This document shows positions 26,562 to 34,843 of a DNA stretch of 64,000 nt, one piece after another (position 1 is the stretch's first letter; each line of letters begins with the position of its first letter). A program made the translations under genes and the position numbers. The stretch comes from Streptomyces griseus (GTDB taxonomy: Bacteria; Actinomycetota; Actinomycetes; Streptomycetales; Streptomycetaceae): the NCBI RefSeq assembly GCF_001715295.1, contig NZ_MDKB01000004.1:632749-696748 (forward strand), in the 5' to 3' direction. The notes under the pieces were generated by a model. It was given only the letters and a program-made list of their open reading frames with translations. It was not told the DNA's origin and ran no database searches.

Positions 26562-27706
26562 CGGCCGGCCCCCGCCATCTGCCCGGCCAGGCTCTCGCCC
26601 GCAGCCGCGGGCCGCTCCACGCTCCGGCAGCGGGTCCAGCAGGTGACGACCGCCTCGGACGCCCGTCCGATCTCCCCCGGGTCGTCGGCCGGCACATGCC
26701 CCAGCAGCCGGTGCCGACGGCACCAGTCGTCATCGAAGACGGTCTGGACGTAGCGGTGCGGGCCGTCGGGGAAGACGGCCGCGATCCGCTCCTCGGCCGG
26801 CGAGGTACGCGCCACCCACCGCGCCACGAGCGCGACCGCGCCGACACTCCACCCACCGGTGGCGTACCGGGTCCGCGCCAGCGCACGCGCCGCCCACACG
26901 GCCTCCGGCGCGGCCACCCAGTGCACCTCGTCGAACAGGTCGTAGGCGACGTTGCCGGGGTAGATACTCGATCCCAGCCCCCGCATCAGCCGGGTCCCGG
27001 CGGGTTGCCCGAAGATCGTGGACGCGCAGGTGTCCACTCCCACCACGCGCAGGCCGGGGAAGAACGAGCGCAGCACCCGGCCGATGCCGGCGGAGTGCCC
27101 GCCGGTGCCCACCGACACCACCAGCGTGTCGATCCGGCCCAGCTGCGCGACCAGCTCATGGGCCAACGGGGCGTAGGCGACCACGTTGTCGGGGTTGTGG
27201 TACTGGTCCGGGCACCACGCGGCCGGGTGTTCGGCCAGCAGCTCCGCCACCCGCTCGCGCCGGGCCTGCTGCCAGCCCCCTTCCGGGTGCGGCTCGCCCA
27301 CGAGGTGGACCTCGGCGCCGTAAGCCCGCAGCAGCCCGGCGACCTGAGGCTCCATCCCCGGATCGGTGACCACCGACACGGGATGCCCGAACACCACACC
27401 GGCCAGCGCCAGTCCGAGCCCGAGGGTGCCGGAGGTGGACTCCACGATCCGCGCGCCCGGCAGCAACTGCCCGCGCTCGCGGGCCGCGCGCACCATGTAC
27501 AGCGCGGTGCGGTCCTTGATCCCGCCCGGGTTGTGGCCCTCCAGCTTGGCCCAGAAGCCCCGGCCTGCGGCGGTGAACGGCTCCCCCACCCACAGCACCG
27601 GTGTGTCCCCCACCAGCGCGGCGGGCGACGGCGCCGACCGCGCACCGGCGGCCAGCAGCTGAGCAGGAGAGGAGACAGCAGAAACGGCAGAAGACAGATG
27701 AGTCAT
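26558..27706 (-). CDS. cysteine-synthase-fold PLP-dependent enzyme
   Basis: 382 residues from ATG 27706. PLP lysine is K64 in [15 protein letters not shown]. The loop reads [14 protein letters not shown], with Thr at the position usually held by Asn in TSGNTG, and the phosphate loop reads VGTGGHSAG. Length exceeds CysK (about 310) because of a C-terminal extension ([21 protein letters not shown], then [11 protein letters not shown] with several Cys). Candidate reactions are cysteine synthesis or beta-replacement, or formation of a diaminopropionate-type metabolite as by SbnA. It is coupled to an MFS transporter and preceded on the same strand by a metal-ligand-rich lipoprotein. Confidence 0.85.
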   Translation of the reverse strand: MTHLSSAVSAVSSPAQLLAAGARSAPSPAALVGDTPVLWVGEPFTAAGRGFWAKLEGHNPGGIKDRTALYMVRAARERGQLLPGARIVESTSGTLGLGLALAGVVFGHPVSVVTDPGMEPQVAGLLRAYGAEVHLVGEPHPEGGWQQARRERVAELLAEHPAAWCPDQYHNPDNVVAYAPLAHELVAQLGRIDTLVVSVGTGGHSAGIGRVLRSFFPGLRVVGVDTCASTIFGQPAGTRLMRGLGSSIYPGNVAYDLFDEVHWVAAPEAVWAARALARTRYATGGWSVGAVALVARWVARTSPAEERIAAVFPDGPHRYVQTVFDDDWCRRHRLLGHVPADDPGEIGRASEAVVTCWTRCRSVERPAAAGESLAGQMAGAGR

Positions 27707-27846
27707 GACGGCTCTCCCACCACCCTCCGCGCCACGGCATGCGCCGGCGCGGCAGGACGGTGTACAGGATCGAGTGACAGCGGGAACACGCGCCGAGCGG
27801 CCCCGCCCGCACGGAAAGCCTCCGCGCGGGCCGAGCGGCCACCCCG

Positions 27847-28260
27847 TCAGTTCCGCCACACCTGCAGCGCCGCCCGTACCCGGCCCGGGCCGGGTACCCC
27901 TGCCGCCGCGGACGGCGGGCCGCGCACCGCCCCCGGTCGTTCGTCCGCCCCACCCCCCTGCGCGGCCGGTGGCGGCAGCGGTACCGTGCCCGGCTCCGCC
28001 TGGGTCACGGCGGGCTCGTCCACCCCCACGCACGCCTGCATTCCACCGTGATGCTGCTCGCACGATCCGTCCCCCGTGGCCACGTGAGCCGCGCCCGCGG
28101 AGGGCGGCGACGCACCGGCCCCCAGGACCGCCAGCGCGTCGACGCGCCCCGTGTCCGAGGACAACGGGCCATGAGCGCAGCCCACCAGATGAACCACCAC
28201 CGCGAGCACCACCCACCACGACCAGGCCGGAGCCCGTCGGTGAGGTACCGCAGCGATCAT
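27847..28260 (-). CDS. small membrane-anchored Cys/His/Met-containing protein
   Basis: 137 residues from ATG 28260 (a GTG one codon earlier is possible). Hydrophobic signal segment [18 protein letters not shown] with a lipobox-like LVGC. The exported part has a metal-ligand cluster [19 protein letters not shown], then a Pro/Ala/Gly-rich tail ending [11 protein letters not shown] recall similar unnamed streptomycete proteins beside the same PLP-MFS pair. Likely binds a metal outside the membrane (inference). It precedes the PLP gene by 140 bases on the same strand. Confidence 0.7.
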   Translation of the reverse strand: MIAAVPHRRAPAWSWWVVLAVVVHLVGCAHGPLSSDTGRVDALAVLGAGASPPSAGAAHVATGDGSCEQHHGGMQACVGVDEPAVTQAEPGTVPLPPPAAQGGGADERPGAVRGPPSAAAGVPGPGRVRAALQVWRN

Positions 28261-28272
28261 CACTCGCTCAAA

Positions 28273-28288
28273 GTAGCCGAACGGCTAC
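28273..28288. promoter_or_regulatory. perfect dyad at the lipoprotein-PLP-MFS promoter
   Basis: GTAGCCG-AA-CGGCTAC, 7-base arms, ends 12 bases before the lipoprotein ATG. On the minus strand a TTGACA lies just upstream of it, so a bound repressor would cover the promoter. The cognate regulator is not adjacent. Confidence 0.7.
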
Positions 28289-28433
28289 GTAAAGTTCTTG
28301 TCAAGGGGCATCCCCTCCGGCCGGGCCGGAGGCGGGCCCCGGTCGCCCGGCCACACGCCACCGGGCCCCCGCGCGTCCGTCAGGACGTCCCCGGAGGCCC
28401 GGCCCTGCCCGGGGCAGGGTGGAGGCAGGCGCA

Positions 28434-28871
28434 TCAGCCGCTGGTGGTCCAGTTGTGCCAGGTGCCGTTGTAGTGGCAGTTCTGGTAGTAGCGGTAGCCC
28501 TTCTTGATCACGTAGACGATGACGCAACGACGAGGTGAGCCGGTGCCGTTGTCCCCCACCATGTCGTCGGCACGGCCGTTGCCCGGCATCTCCTTCCAGC
28601 CCCCGGCGTTCTTCCAGGTGTGCCAGATGTGGCGGTTCGGCGCGATCACGAAGACCTCGTCGGTCCGTCCGTCCCGGTTCCAGTCGATGTAACCGGCCTT
28701 CAGGTCCGTGCCGCACCTGTAGTGGCCCCGGTAGCCCCAGGCCTTGACCGGACACGACTTCCGGGCTGCGGTGGGCGGGCCGGTGGTGGACGACGCGGCC
28801 GGCAGCGCCGCGCCCGCCAGTACCGTCAGGGCCGCCGTGGCGACGAGGAGCGTCCTGGTGACGATGTTCAT
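28434..28871 (-). CDS. secreted protein with a VCBS-like repeat
   Basis: 145 residues, ATG 28871. Signal peptide MNIVTRTLLVATAALTVLAG with an Ala-x-Ala-like cleavage region. The mature part has IDWNRDGRTDEVFVIAPNRH, an FG-GAP/VCBS-type calcium-loop motif (DxNxDGxxD), followed by IWHTWKNAGG. It has five mature-region Cys. It is adjacent to another small secreted gene with only 20 bases between, so the two probably form an operon. A small hairpin CCCTGCCC/GGGCAGGG follows at 28403-28419. Confidence 0.75.
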   Translation of the reverse strand: MNIVTRTLLVATAALTVLAGAALPAASSTTGPPTAARKSCPVKAWGYRGHYRCGTDLKAGYIDWNRDGRTDEVFVIAPNRHIWHTWKNAGGWKEMPGNGRADDMVGDNGTGSPRRCVIVYVIKKGYRYYQNCHYNGTWHNWTTSG

Positions 28872-28891
28872 GGCTTCTCTCCCCTTCCCGC

Positions 28892-29239
28892 TCAGCAGAC
28901 CACGGTCCGGTCGTACCGGCCGCCGACCGTCCGGAAGAGCCAGCCGGACCCGTTGGGCATGGACCTGCACCCGCTGTCCGACCAGTTCTTCACGATCACC
29001 TTGACGCGCATGGTCTTGCCGCAGAAGTTGCGGAGGTGGACCCGGACTCCCCCGTCGGGGTTGTTCGTGACACTCGTGCGTTCGATGCAGGCGGGCGCGG
29101 TGCCGGCGGCGGTGATCTGCCCGGCCCTGCGGTCGTGTCCGGTGTCGGCCCGGCCGTCGGCCGTGGCTCCGCCGACGAGGCCCAGGGTGAGGGCGGCCGC
29201 CGCGGCTGACGTGGCGAGGGCCGATGTGATCCTGTGCAT
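28892..29239 (-). CDS. secreted tendamistat-like four-cysteine protein
   Basis: 115 residues, ATG 29239, signal peptide ending near GGATADG. Mature domain has four Cys spaced C-x21-C-x17-C-x23-C. The middle x17 spacing equals that of tendamistat (C-x15-C-x17-C-x27-C), and TMRVKVIVKNWSDSGC parallels its TVTVKVVYEDDTEGLC strand. This suggests the small beta-sandwich of alpha-amylase inhibitors. The inhibitor Trp-Arg-Tyr loop is not evident, so the target may differ. Confidence 0.65.
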   Translation of the reverse strand: MHRITSALATSAAAAALTLGLVGGATADGRADTGHDRRAGQITAAGTAPACIERTSVTNNPDGGVRVHLRNFCGKTMRVKVIVKNWSDSGCRSMPNGSGWLFRTVGGRYDRTVVC

Positions 29240-29570
29240 GACTTCTCCTTCTCCGTCGTGACCGGCGGACGGTGCGAGCGGTGGAACGGGCCGCACCGTC
29301 CGGCGTGGCCCTACCGAGATTGCTGGCCAATCTCGAAGGGGGCCAGGGGTGTCGGGGCGGTTGGGACACCGTGGGACGTCCCCCGTGCCGACCTGCGAAG
29401 ACGTGGGACGGGATGCCGGGTCGCCGGGACGCCGGACCGCTCGGCGGGGTGGCCGACAAGGTGCGGGCGGGGGGCGGGGCCAGTGACCAGGAGCCCGCGC
29501 CGGGGTTGACCACGGTCGGAACATGGAGAAGGTGAGGGCTCTGGAGCCCTGATGCTTGACGGAGCGAGCC

Positions 29571-30455
29571 ATGCCGCGTTGGAAGGAACTGCCGGATCCG
29601 CTGGACCGGAGCGTCCGTCAGCTGGTCGTCCAGCTGAGGAGAATGAAGGACCGCAGCGGGCTGAGCCTCACCTCGCTCGCGGCCAGGACGGGGTACAGCC
29701 GGTCGTCGTGGGAGCGTTGCCTGAACGGAAAGGCGCTGCCCCCACGTCACGCGGTGGAGGAACTGGCACGGATCACGGAGACGGAACCGACCCGGCTGCT
29801 GGTCCTGCACGCGGTGGCCGAACAGGCGTGGCAGCAGCGGGCCGTGCCGTCGCAGTCGGCCGCCGTGAAAAGCGAGAAGGGCGAGGAGGACGAGGAGCGG
29901 CAGGGCGCCGCCGTCCCGGCGGTGCCGCCTCACGAGGAGCCTGCCTCGGCGCGCGGCGGGCGCCGACCGGGAGTCTCCTGGCCCGTCTTCGCCGTCACCG
30001 TCACCGTCGCCGCGGTGCTCGGGCTGGGGGCCGGGCTGCTGGCGAGCGGAACGCCGCCCGACGACCGCGACGCCGGCAGAGCGGGTACGGCGTCCGGCGC
30101 ACCGCCCGTACCGTCCGGTTCCTCCGCCCGGGCCGCGCCCGTCACGCACCGGCCGGCGGCTTACGTGTACGTACCGGGCACGTCCTATCCCTGCGCGGTG
30201 CACCGGTCAGGCGGCCCGGACAAGGGCGCCCTGGTCGCCGGTTACAGCACCACCCGCACCGCAGTCCTCGCCGGACCGGGCTGGGACGTGGTGGAGGCCC
30301 AGTGCCTGCTGAGGCACCACAGGACGGACCCGGGCCTCGTCGACGGGGTGTACGGCCAGCAGACCATCGCGGCGGTCGTGCGGCTGCAGAAGAGGGCGGG
30401 GCTGCCGGCCGACGGCATCGTGGGCCCCCACACCTGGCAGGTGCTGCGCGAATGA
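29571..30455 (+). CDS. membrane-anchored XRE-type protein with peptidoglycan-binding domain
   Basis: 294 residues from ATG 29571. Cytoplasmic XRE helix-turn-helix (residues 15-70, LTSLAARTGYSRSSWERCLNG), a charged linker, one transmembrane helix (about 141-164, PVFAVTVTVAAVLGLGAGLLA minus ends). Outside there is a Pro/Ala linker and a C-terminal PG_binding_1 domain (LVDGVYGQQTIAAVVRLQKR then GIVGPHTWQVL). Architecture suggests sensing of cell wall outside and DNA binding inside. The stop overlaps the next gene's start by 4 bases. Confidence 0.85.
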   Translation: MPRWKELPDPLDRSVRQLVVQLRRMKDRSGLSLTSLAARTGYSRSSWERCLNGKALPPRHAVEELARITETEPTRLLVLHAVAEQAWQQRAVPSQSAAVKSEKGEEDEERQGAAVPAVPPHEEPASARGGRRPGVSWPVFAVTVTVAAVLGLGAGLLASGTPPDDRDAGRAGTASGAPPVPSGSSARAAPVTHRPAAYVYVPGTSYPCAVHRSGGPDKGALVAGYSTTRTAVLAGPGWDVVEAQCLLRHHRTDPGLVDGVYGQQTIAAVVRLQKRAGLPADGIVGPHTWQVLRE

Positions 30456-31270
30456 CCACCCCCGCACCCGAATGCGCGGCCCTGGCCGAGGGGCTGCGCG
30501 CGGTACGGGCCCGCACGGGCCTGAGCCTGGCGGCCCTGGCCGGGCGCACGCCGTACAGCAAGTCCTCCTGGGAGCGCTACCTCAACGGCAAGCTGCCCGT
30601 TCCCAGGCAGGCCGTCGAGACGCTCTGCGTCCTGGCGGGTGAGCATCCCGGGCGGCTGCTCGCGCTCTGGGAGCTGGCCGACGCCGAGTGGAGCGGACGC
30701 GCCCGCTCCACCGCCCGGCCACCGGCCTCCCCGGGGCCGGCTGCGCCGGACGCCGGGCGGACGACCGCCCCCACCCGGCCGGCCCTGCGGCGGCGCCTGC
30801 CGGCCCTGGGCGCCGGAGCCGCTGTGGCGGCCGCCGCGATGACGGCAGCCCTGTGGCTGCCGACCCACATCGTCGGCGATCCGGGGACGCCGGGCTCCGC
30901 GGCACTGGATCCGGCCCCCGGCTGCCGGGGCAGCGCATGCGACGGCGAGGACCCGGCGCGGATGTTCTGCGGGCTGCCCGGCCGTGCCGACGTGCTCGGG
31001 CCGCTCCACCGCACCCGTACCGGCGCACAGATGGAGCTCCGGTACAGCCCGGTGTGCGCCGCGGCGTGGGGGCGGGTCTGGCACACGAGGGTCGGGGACA
31101 CCGTCGAGGTCTCGGTGCCCGGCGCACCGCCGCGCCGTGTCGTCATCCGGACCACGGCCGACACGAGGGCGTACCGCTTCACCCCGATGCTCGGCGGAGA
31201 CCACCGGGCCGGTCTGCGGCTCTGCTTTCTGCCCGCCGGCGGCGCGGCCCGCGAGTGCTACCGCCCCTGA
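30452..31270 (+). CDS. membrane-anchored XRE protein with DUF2690 domain
   Basis: 272 residues. N-terminal HTH LAALAGRTPYSKSSWERYLNG is nearly the same as in the upstream protein, so the N-termini are a duplication. One transmembrane helix at about 113-134. The extracellular DUF2690/YjfA-like domain has GCRGSACDGEDP, then MELRYSPVCAAAWGRVW, and a late pair LCFLP ... ECYRP. Six Cys may form disulfides. Coupled (ATGA) to the PG-binding partner, so the two are likely made in equal amounts and may act as a pair. Confidence 0.85.
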   Translation: MTTPAPECAALAEGLRAVRARTGLSLAALAGRTPYSKSSWERYLNGKLPVPRQAVETLCVLAGEHPGRLLALWELADAEWSGRARSTARPPASPGPAAPDAGRTTAPTRPALRRRLPALGAGAAVAAAAMTAALWLPTHIVGDPGTPGSAALDPAPGCRGSACDGEDPARMFCGLPGRADVLGPLHRTRTGAQMELRYSPVCAAAWGRVWHTRVGDTVEVSVPGAPPRRVVIRTTADTRAYRFTPMLGGDHRAGLRLCFLPAGGAARECYRP

Positions 31271-31595
31271 GGGGGGCGACCCGGGTGCGCCGGACCCGCC
31301 ACAGAGGTCGTCGCGGCGCCATCCGAACCGCCGTCGCTGACCTCCTGCCCGCGCACACGGCCGCTGATCCGGAACGGTCTGCGGCCACCCTTGTTGCCCT
31401 TGGCCTCGCCGCCCTCAGCCCGTCGTCAGTCACCTCACGCCGGAGCTCCCCCGCGGCGAGGGTCTGCACCGTGAACGTCACGGTGGACAGCAGTTCCCCG
31501 GTGCTGCGGACACCGCTGTCGGCGATTCTTCCGAGCCGGCACAAGGGCGCGGCTCGTCCGGTGCGGCACGCGTCGACGCAGGTTCGAGTCAGCCG
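31271..31595. other. no recognisable gene (325 bases)
   Basis: Between convergent XRE-DUF2690 and HxlR genes. GC-rich, with no intact reading frame of family character. Confidence 0.4.
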
Positions 31596-31973
31596 TCAGC
31601 CGCTGGAGGAGATGCCGCCGTCGCGGGCGTCGAGCAGCTCGTCCCAGTGCTCGGCCGCCCATCGGCACGCGGCGGCCATCGGCTCCAGCAGGCTGCGGCC
31701 CAGCGGTGTCAGCGCGTACTCCACCCGCAGTTTCGGGTCGGCGTGAACGGTGCGTGAGACGAACCCGTTCCGCTCCAAGCCGCGCAGGGACTGGGTGAGC
31801 GCCTTCGGGGTGACGCGACTCAGTGGGACGCGGAGCTCGGAGTATCTGCGCGGGCCGTCGTCCAGGCAACGGAGGACCATGGATGCCCACTTGTCACCGA
31901 AGCGGAAGGGCAGCAGCGAGGACGGGCACAGCTCGTCGAACAAGTCGGCCGGCAGCGGTGGCCGTGGGGTCAT
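31596..31973 (-). CDS. HxlR family regulator
   Basis: 125 residues, ATG 31973. FGDKWASMVLRCLDDGPRRYSELRVPLSRVTPKALTQSLRGLERNGFVSRTV matches the HxlR winged helix (residues about 25-95). A Cys near the N-terminus (DELCPSSLLPF) is at the position used by redox-sensing HxlR proteins such as HypR/QorR. Divergent from a quinone-reductase-like gene. A QorR-type oxidative or electrophile sensor is therefore likely. Confidence 0.9.
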   Translation of the reverse strand: MTPRPPLPADLFDELCPSSLLPFRFGDKWASMVLRCLDDGPRRYSELRVPLSRVTPKALTQSLRGLERNGFVSRTVHADPKLRVEYALTPLGRSLLEPMAAACRWAAEHWDELLDARDGGISSSG

Positions 31974-31999
31974 CGAGGGTCTCCCGTCTCAGGTCTTGG

Positions 32000-32028
32000 T
32001 ATCCAGACGGTTACCGACCTTCTGGATA
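32000..32028. promoter_or_regulatory. HxlR-type operator dyad
   Basis: TATCCAGA at 32000-32007 and TCTGGATA at 32021-32028 are exact complements with a 13-base spacer, 26 bases upstream of the HxlR ATG. Probably the autoregulatory site; the oxidoreductase start is a further 208 bases away. Confidence 0.65.
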
Positions 32029-32235
32029 TCTTCCGGAGCGTCGACTCCACGGGAGGTATTCCGCCGATGGGCGGGACCGTGGTGGTCGGGGCGGGCGGCT
32101 GCCACGCCGAGCCTCATCGTCCTCCCCCGGCCGGAAGGCGGTCGGCTTGCCGCACCTCGATACGACGTCGGATATGCGGTAATAGGCGTCGAATGAACAC
32201 CATCATTTCGACCTGTATAGGTAAGGCAGGGCATT

Positions 32236-33141
32236 ATGCGTGCAGCTCGCTTCCATGAATACGGCGGAGCGGAGAGCCTGGTGATCGAGCAGGCCCCCGA
32301 CCCCCACCCCGGACCCGGTGAGATCCGAGCCCGCGTCGCGGCGGCCAGCGTCAATCCCATCGACTGGAAGCTGCGCGCCGGCACCCTGCACCAGCTGATT
32401 CCCCTGGAGCTACCCGCCATCCCCGGGCGCGACGCCGCCGGCGTGGTCGACGAAATCGGTGACGGAGTGCAGGGGGTGAGCATCGGCGACCGCGTCTTCG
32501 GGCTGGGCGGTGTCACCGGCGCGACCGCGGAACTGGTCGTCCTCTCCGCCTGGGCCCACGCCCCCGACACGTGGAACGACGAGCAGGCCGCGGGCGCCGG
32601 CCTCGCGTCCGTGACCGCGATGCGTGGCCTGAACGCGCTCGGCTCCCTCGCGGGACGCACCCTTCTCGTCGAGGGAGCGTCCGGAGGCGTGGGCAGCGCG
32701 GCAGTCGAGATCGCTGTGGCACAAGGTGCCACCGTGATCGGGACAGCCAGCGAACGCAACCACGAGTTCCTCACCTCTCTCGGTGCCGTCCCCACCACCT
32801 ACGGCCCCGGCCTCGCGCAGCGCCTCTCCCCTCTCGCTCCGCACGGCGTCGACATCGCGCTCGACACCGCGGCCTCCGGATCCCTGGAGGACCTCGTCGC
32901 GATCACCGGCGACCCGACCCGCGTCGCGACGGTCGCCGACCACGCAGGCGGGCAGCGCCTGGGCACGCATGTGGTCAACGCGGAGAACGACTCGACCCTC
33001 CTGTCCGAGGCCGCGGAACTGGGCCGGCAAGGCCGCTACACACCCCGTATCGACCGGACGTACCCCCTGGAGCGGATCGCCGACGCCCACGCGCAGGCCG
33101 AGCGCGGACGCACCCGCGGAAAGATCGTGATCTCCCTCTGA
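32236..33141 (+). CDS. NADP-dependent quinone oxidoreductase-like MDR protein
   Basis: 301 residues. GroES-like N-terminal domain (SVNPIDWKLRAG, GRDAAGVVDEIGDGV), Rossmann domain with VEGASGGVGSAAVEIAVAQGA. The zinc-ligand cysteines of alcohol dehydrogenases are absent, so it belongs to the zinc-free QOR group. Reduces quinones or enones with NADPH. Divergent HxlR partner fits the QorA-QorR pattern known from corynebacteria. Confidence 0.9.
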   Translation: MRAARFHEYGGAESLVIEQAPDPHPGPGEIRARVAAASVNPIDWKLRAGTLHQLIPLELPAIPGRDAAGVVDEIGDGVQGVSIGDRVFGLGGVTGATAELVVLSAWAHAPDTWNDEQAAGAGLASVTAMRGLNALGSLAGRTLLVEGASGGVGSAAVEIAVAQGATVIGTASERNHEFLTSLGAVPTTYGPGLAQRLSPLAPHGVDIALDTAASGSLEDLVAITGDPTRVATVADHAGGQRLGTHVVNAENDSTLLSEAAELGRQGRYTPRIDRTYPLERIADAHAQAERGRTRGKIVISL

Positions 33142-33216
33142 AGCGGGCCTTGCCGGTCAGCGCGAGCATCGGTGTCCAGGCCGGCAGGGCGAGAGCGATC
33201 TGCACGATCTCACGCC

Positions 33217-33387
33217 GCCGGGAACCGGCTGCGCGCGGACGGCTTCGAGGCCCGCGACGAGGACGTGGCCCGGCTTTCCCCGTTCGTGCGCCACCACATC
33301 ACCGTGCTGGGCCGGTACTCCTCTCACCTCCCGGCCCTGACCGGCGGAAAGCGGCCCCTCCGTGCCCCGGGCGCTGTCGACGAGTAG
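33217..33387 (+). pseudogene. Tn3-family transposase C-terminal scar
   Basis: Plus frame [20 protein letters not shown], then [20 protein letters not shown] and [10 protein letters not shown]-stop. This is the conserved C-terminal end of Tn3 transposases ([24 protein letters not shown]). No more than 57 codons remain, and the catalytic DDE region is absent. The rest of 33142-33625 holds nothing recognisable. Confidence 0.75.
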
Positions 33388-33625
33388 CGAGACGCGGCAG
33401 GCGCGTCCGGCCGCGCCCGCCGCTCGCACCGGGGAACTCCATGCGTTGGCCGCCCGGATGCGGACGGCTCGGGCGCGGACCGGCTTCTTGTGCCTCGACT
33501 TCGCCATCAGCATCAGCGGGGAGGCGCCCTGCTCGCCGAGGTGGGTCAGGGCGCGATGACGGTACCCGAGCAGGTCCCATCCAGGGCCAGGCATAAGAGG
33601 AAGAGCAGGGAGGCGACGACGGTGG

Positions 33626-34570
33626 CTACCTCGAGGACGCCGGAGCGCCCCGGGGGGACACCGTCGCTGGCCGGCGCGAGATGGCGCCGATCTGCCAGGT
33701 GGCGGAGTACAGCAGCAGTGCGACCGTGAACGAAGCGCCCGCTCTCTTGGCGGCTCCGGTCAACACGCCTTCGGCGAGGCTCCCCCACGGAGCTTGGACC
33801 GTCTTGGAGGGATAGGTGGTCTCGCTCGCGCCGTCGCCCAGGTCGACGGTGGTCGGTCGGCTGTAGTCCACTTCGGTCACATAGCGGTAGGCGTTGAAGT
33901 CGTCACGGCTGTTGACGGCGCCGCCCAGCACGGGTGCCGCAACCAGCAGAGTCACCACGCTCCACCGCATGACGGGACCCAGGCGGGCGACGGTGTCGGT
34001 GTCGACGTGGGTGCGCAGACGGTCCCGACGCCGCCAAAGATGCCGGCCGACGGCCGCCAGGCCGAAGGCGGTGCTCGCGTACTGCAGCAGCCGGGCGGCC
34101 GTCAGGCCTCCCGGCGCGGAGGCGCGCAGCGACTGCACATGGGTGACCAGGAAGCCGTCGCCGTGGGTGAAGGAGTCCCACGCGAGGTGGGAGGCGATAC
34201 CGATCAGGGCGGAGACCAGTAGCCACAGGGTGTAGCGGGCCTTGGCCGGCAGGCCGGTCGTCCGCTCGGGTTCCGGAAGGCGGAGGCCGGATGGGAGCAG
34301 TGCTGTGATCGGCGCACGCAGCATCCGGTAGGCGGCGACCAGGCCGATGGCAAGCGGCAGACCGACCATCGGACCCACACCGAGCGAGTGGGTCTGCGTG
34401 GCGTTGAGGAGCGGCCCGTACCAGTCCTGGGGGCCGGTTTCGGACACGCCGAGGGCGTCCAGGAAGTACGGGACGTCGGGTGCCGTGGCACCCGCGACCA
34501 GAGCCGCCGGAACGAAGGGCCGACGCATCAGCGGCAGCACTGCTGCGGCGTGGGACAAGGTGAACGGCAA
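33626..34570 (-). CDS. DUF4184 family membrane protein
   Basis: 314 residues, ATG 34570. Begins [20 protein letters not shown], the signature of DUF4184, then [11 protein letters not shown] and [15 protein letters not shown] with metal-ligand-like His/Asp, typical of membrane-bound hydrolase-like proteins related to YdjM/LexA-regulated families. About six hydrophobic segments. Function unknown. Probably monocistronic: 133 bases separate it from the nearest start upstream. Confidence 0.88.
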   Translation of the reverse strand: MPFTLSHAAAVLPLMRRPFVPAALVAGATAPDVPYFLDALGVSETGPQDWYGPLLNATQTHSLGVGPMVGLPLAIGLVAAYRMLRAPITALLPSGLRLPEPERTTGLPAKARYTLWLLVSALIGIASHLAWDSFTHGDGFLVTHVQSLRASAPGGLTAARLLQYASTAFGLAAVGRHLWRRRDRLRTHVDTDTVARLGPVMRWSVVTLLVAAPVLGGAVNSRDDFNAYRYVTEVDYSRPTTVDLGDGASETTYPSKTVQAPWGSLAEGVLTGAAKRAGASFTVALLLYSATWQIGAISRRPATVSPRGAPASSR

Positions 34571-34843
34571 CTCGATGCTCTTCTCTGCTCGGAAGGGACC
34601 GGGCGGGGGTCACTGCACGTCACGCTGCGGGCGCCCTTTCGCCGGGGCGCCCGAGATCGCACGGCCGGCCCGGACAACACTCCCGGATAGAACCTCAGAC
34701 AGAGTATTCATCTCAACGGACTATGGCAACGTGCTCGGGGCACGGGATGCTGCCGGCGTAGGAGCCGTCAGAGAAGACGCGTGGTCGGCACGGCAAAGCC
34801 GGCCGCCCGTCGGCGGGCGGCCGGCCGGAAAGTGAAGTCGGGG

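Noticed and set aside
28285-28755. Plus and minus shadow frames over the secreted protein
   Set aside because: The frame with signal peptide and VCBS-like motif is clearly the real one.
34610-34711. 33-codon minus frame MNTLSEVLSGSVVRAGRAIS upstream of DUF4184
   Set aside because: Short, no ribosome site; the shared 12-mer covers its start and is better explained as a promoter element.
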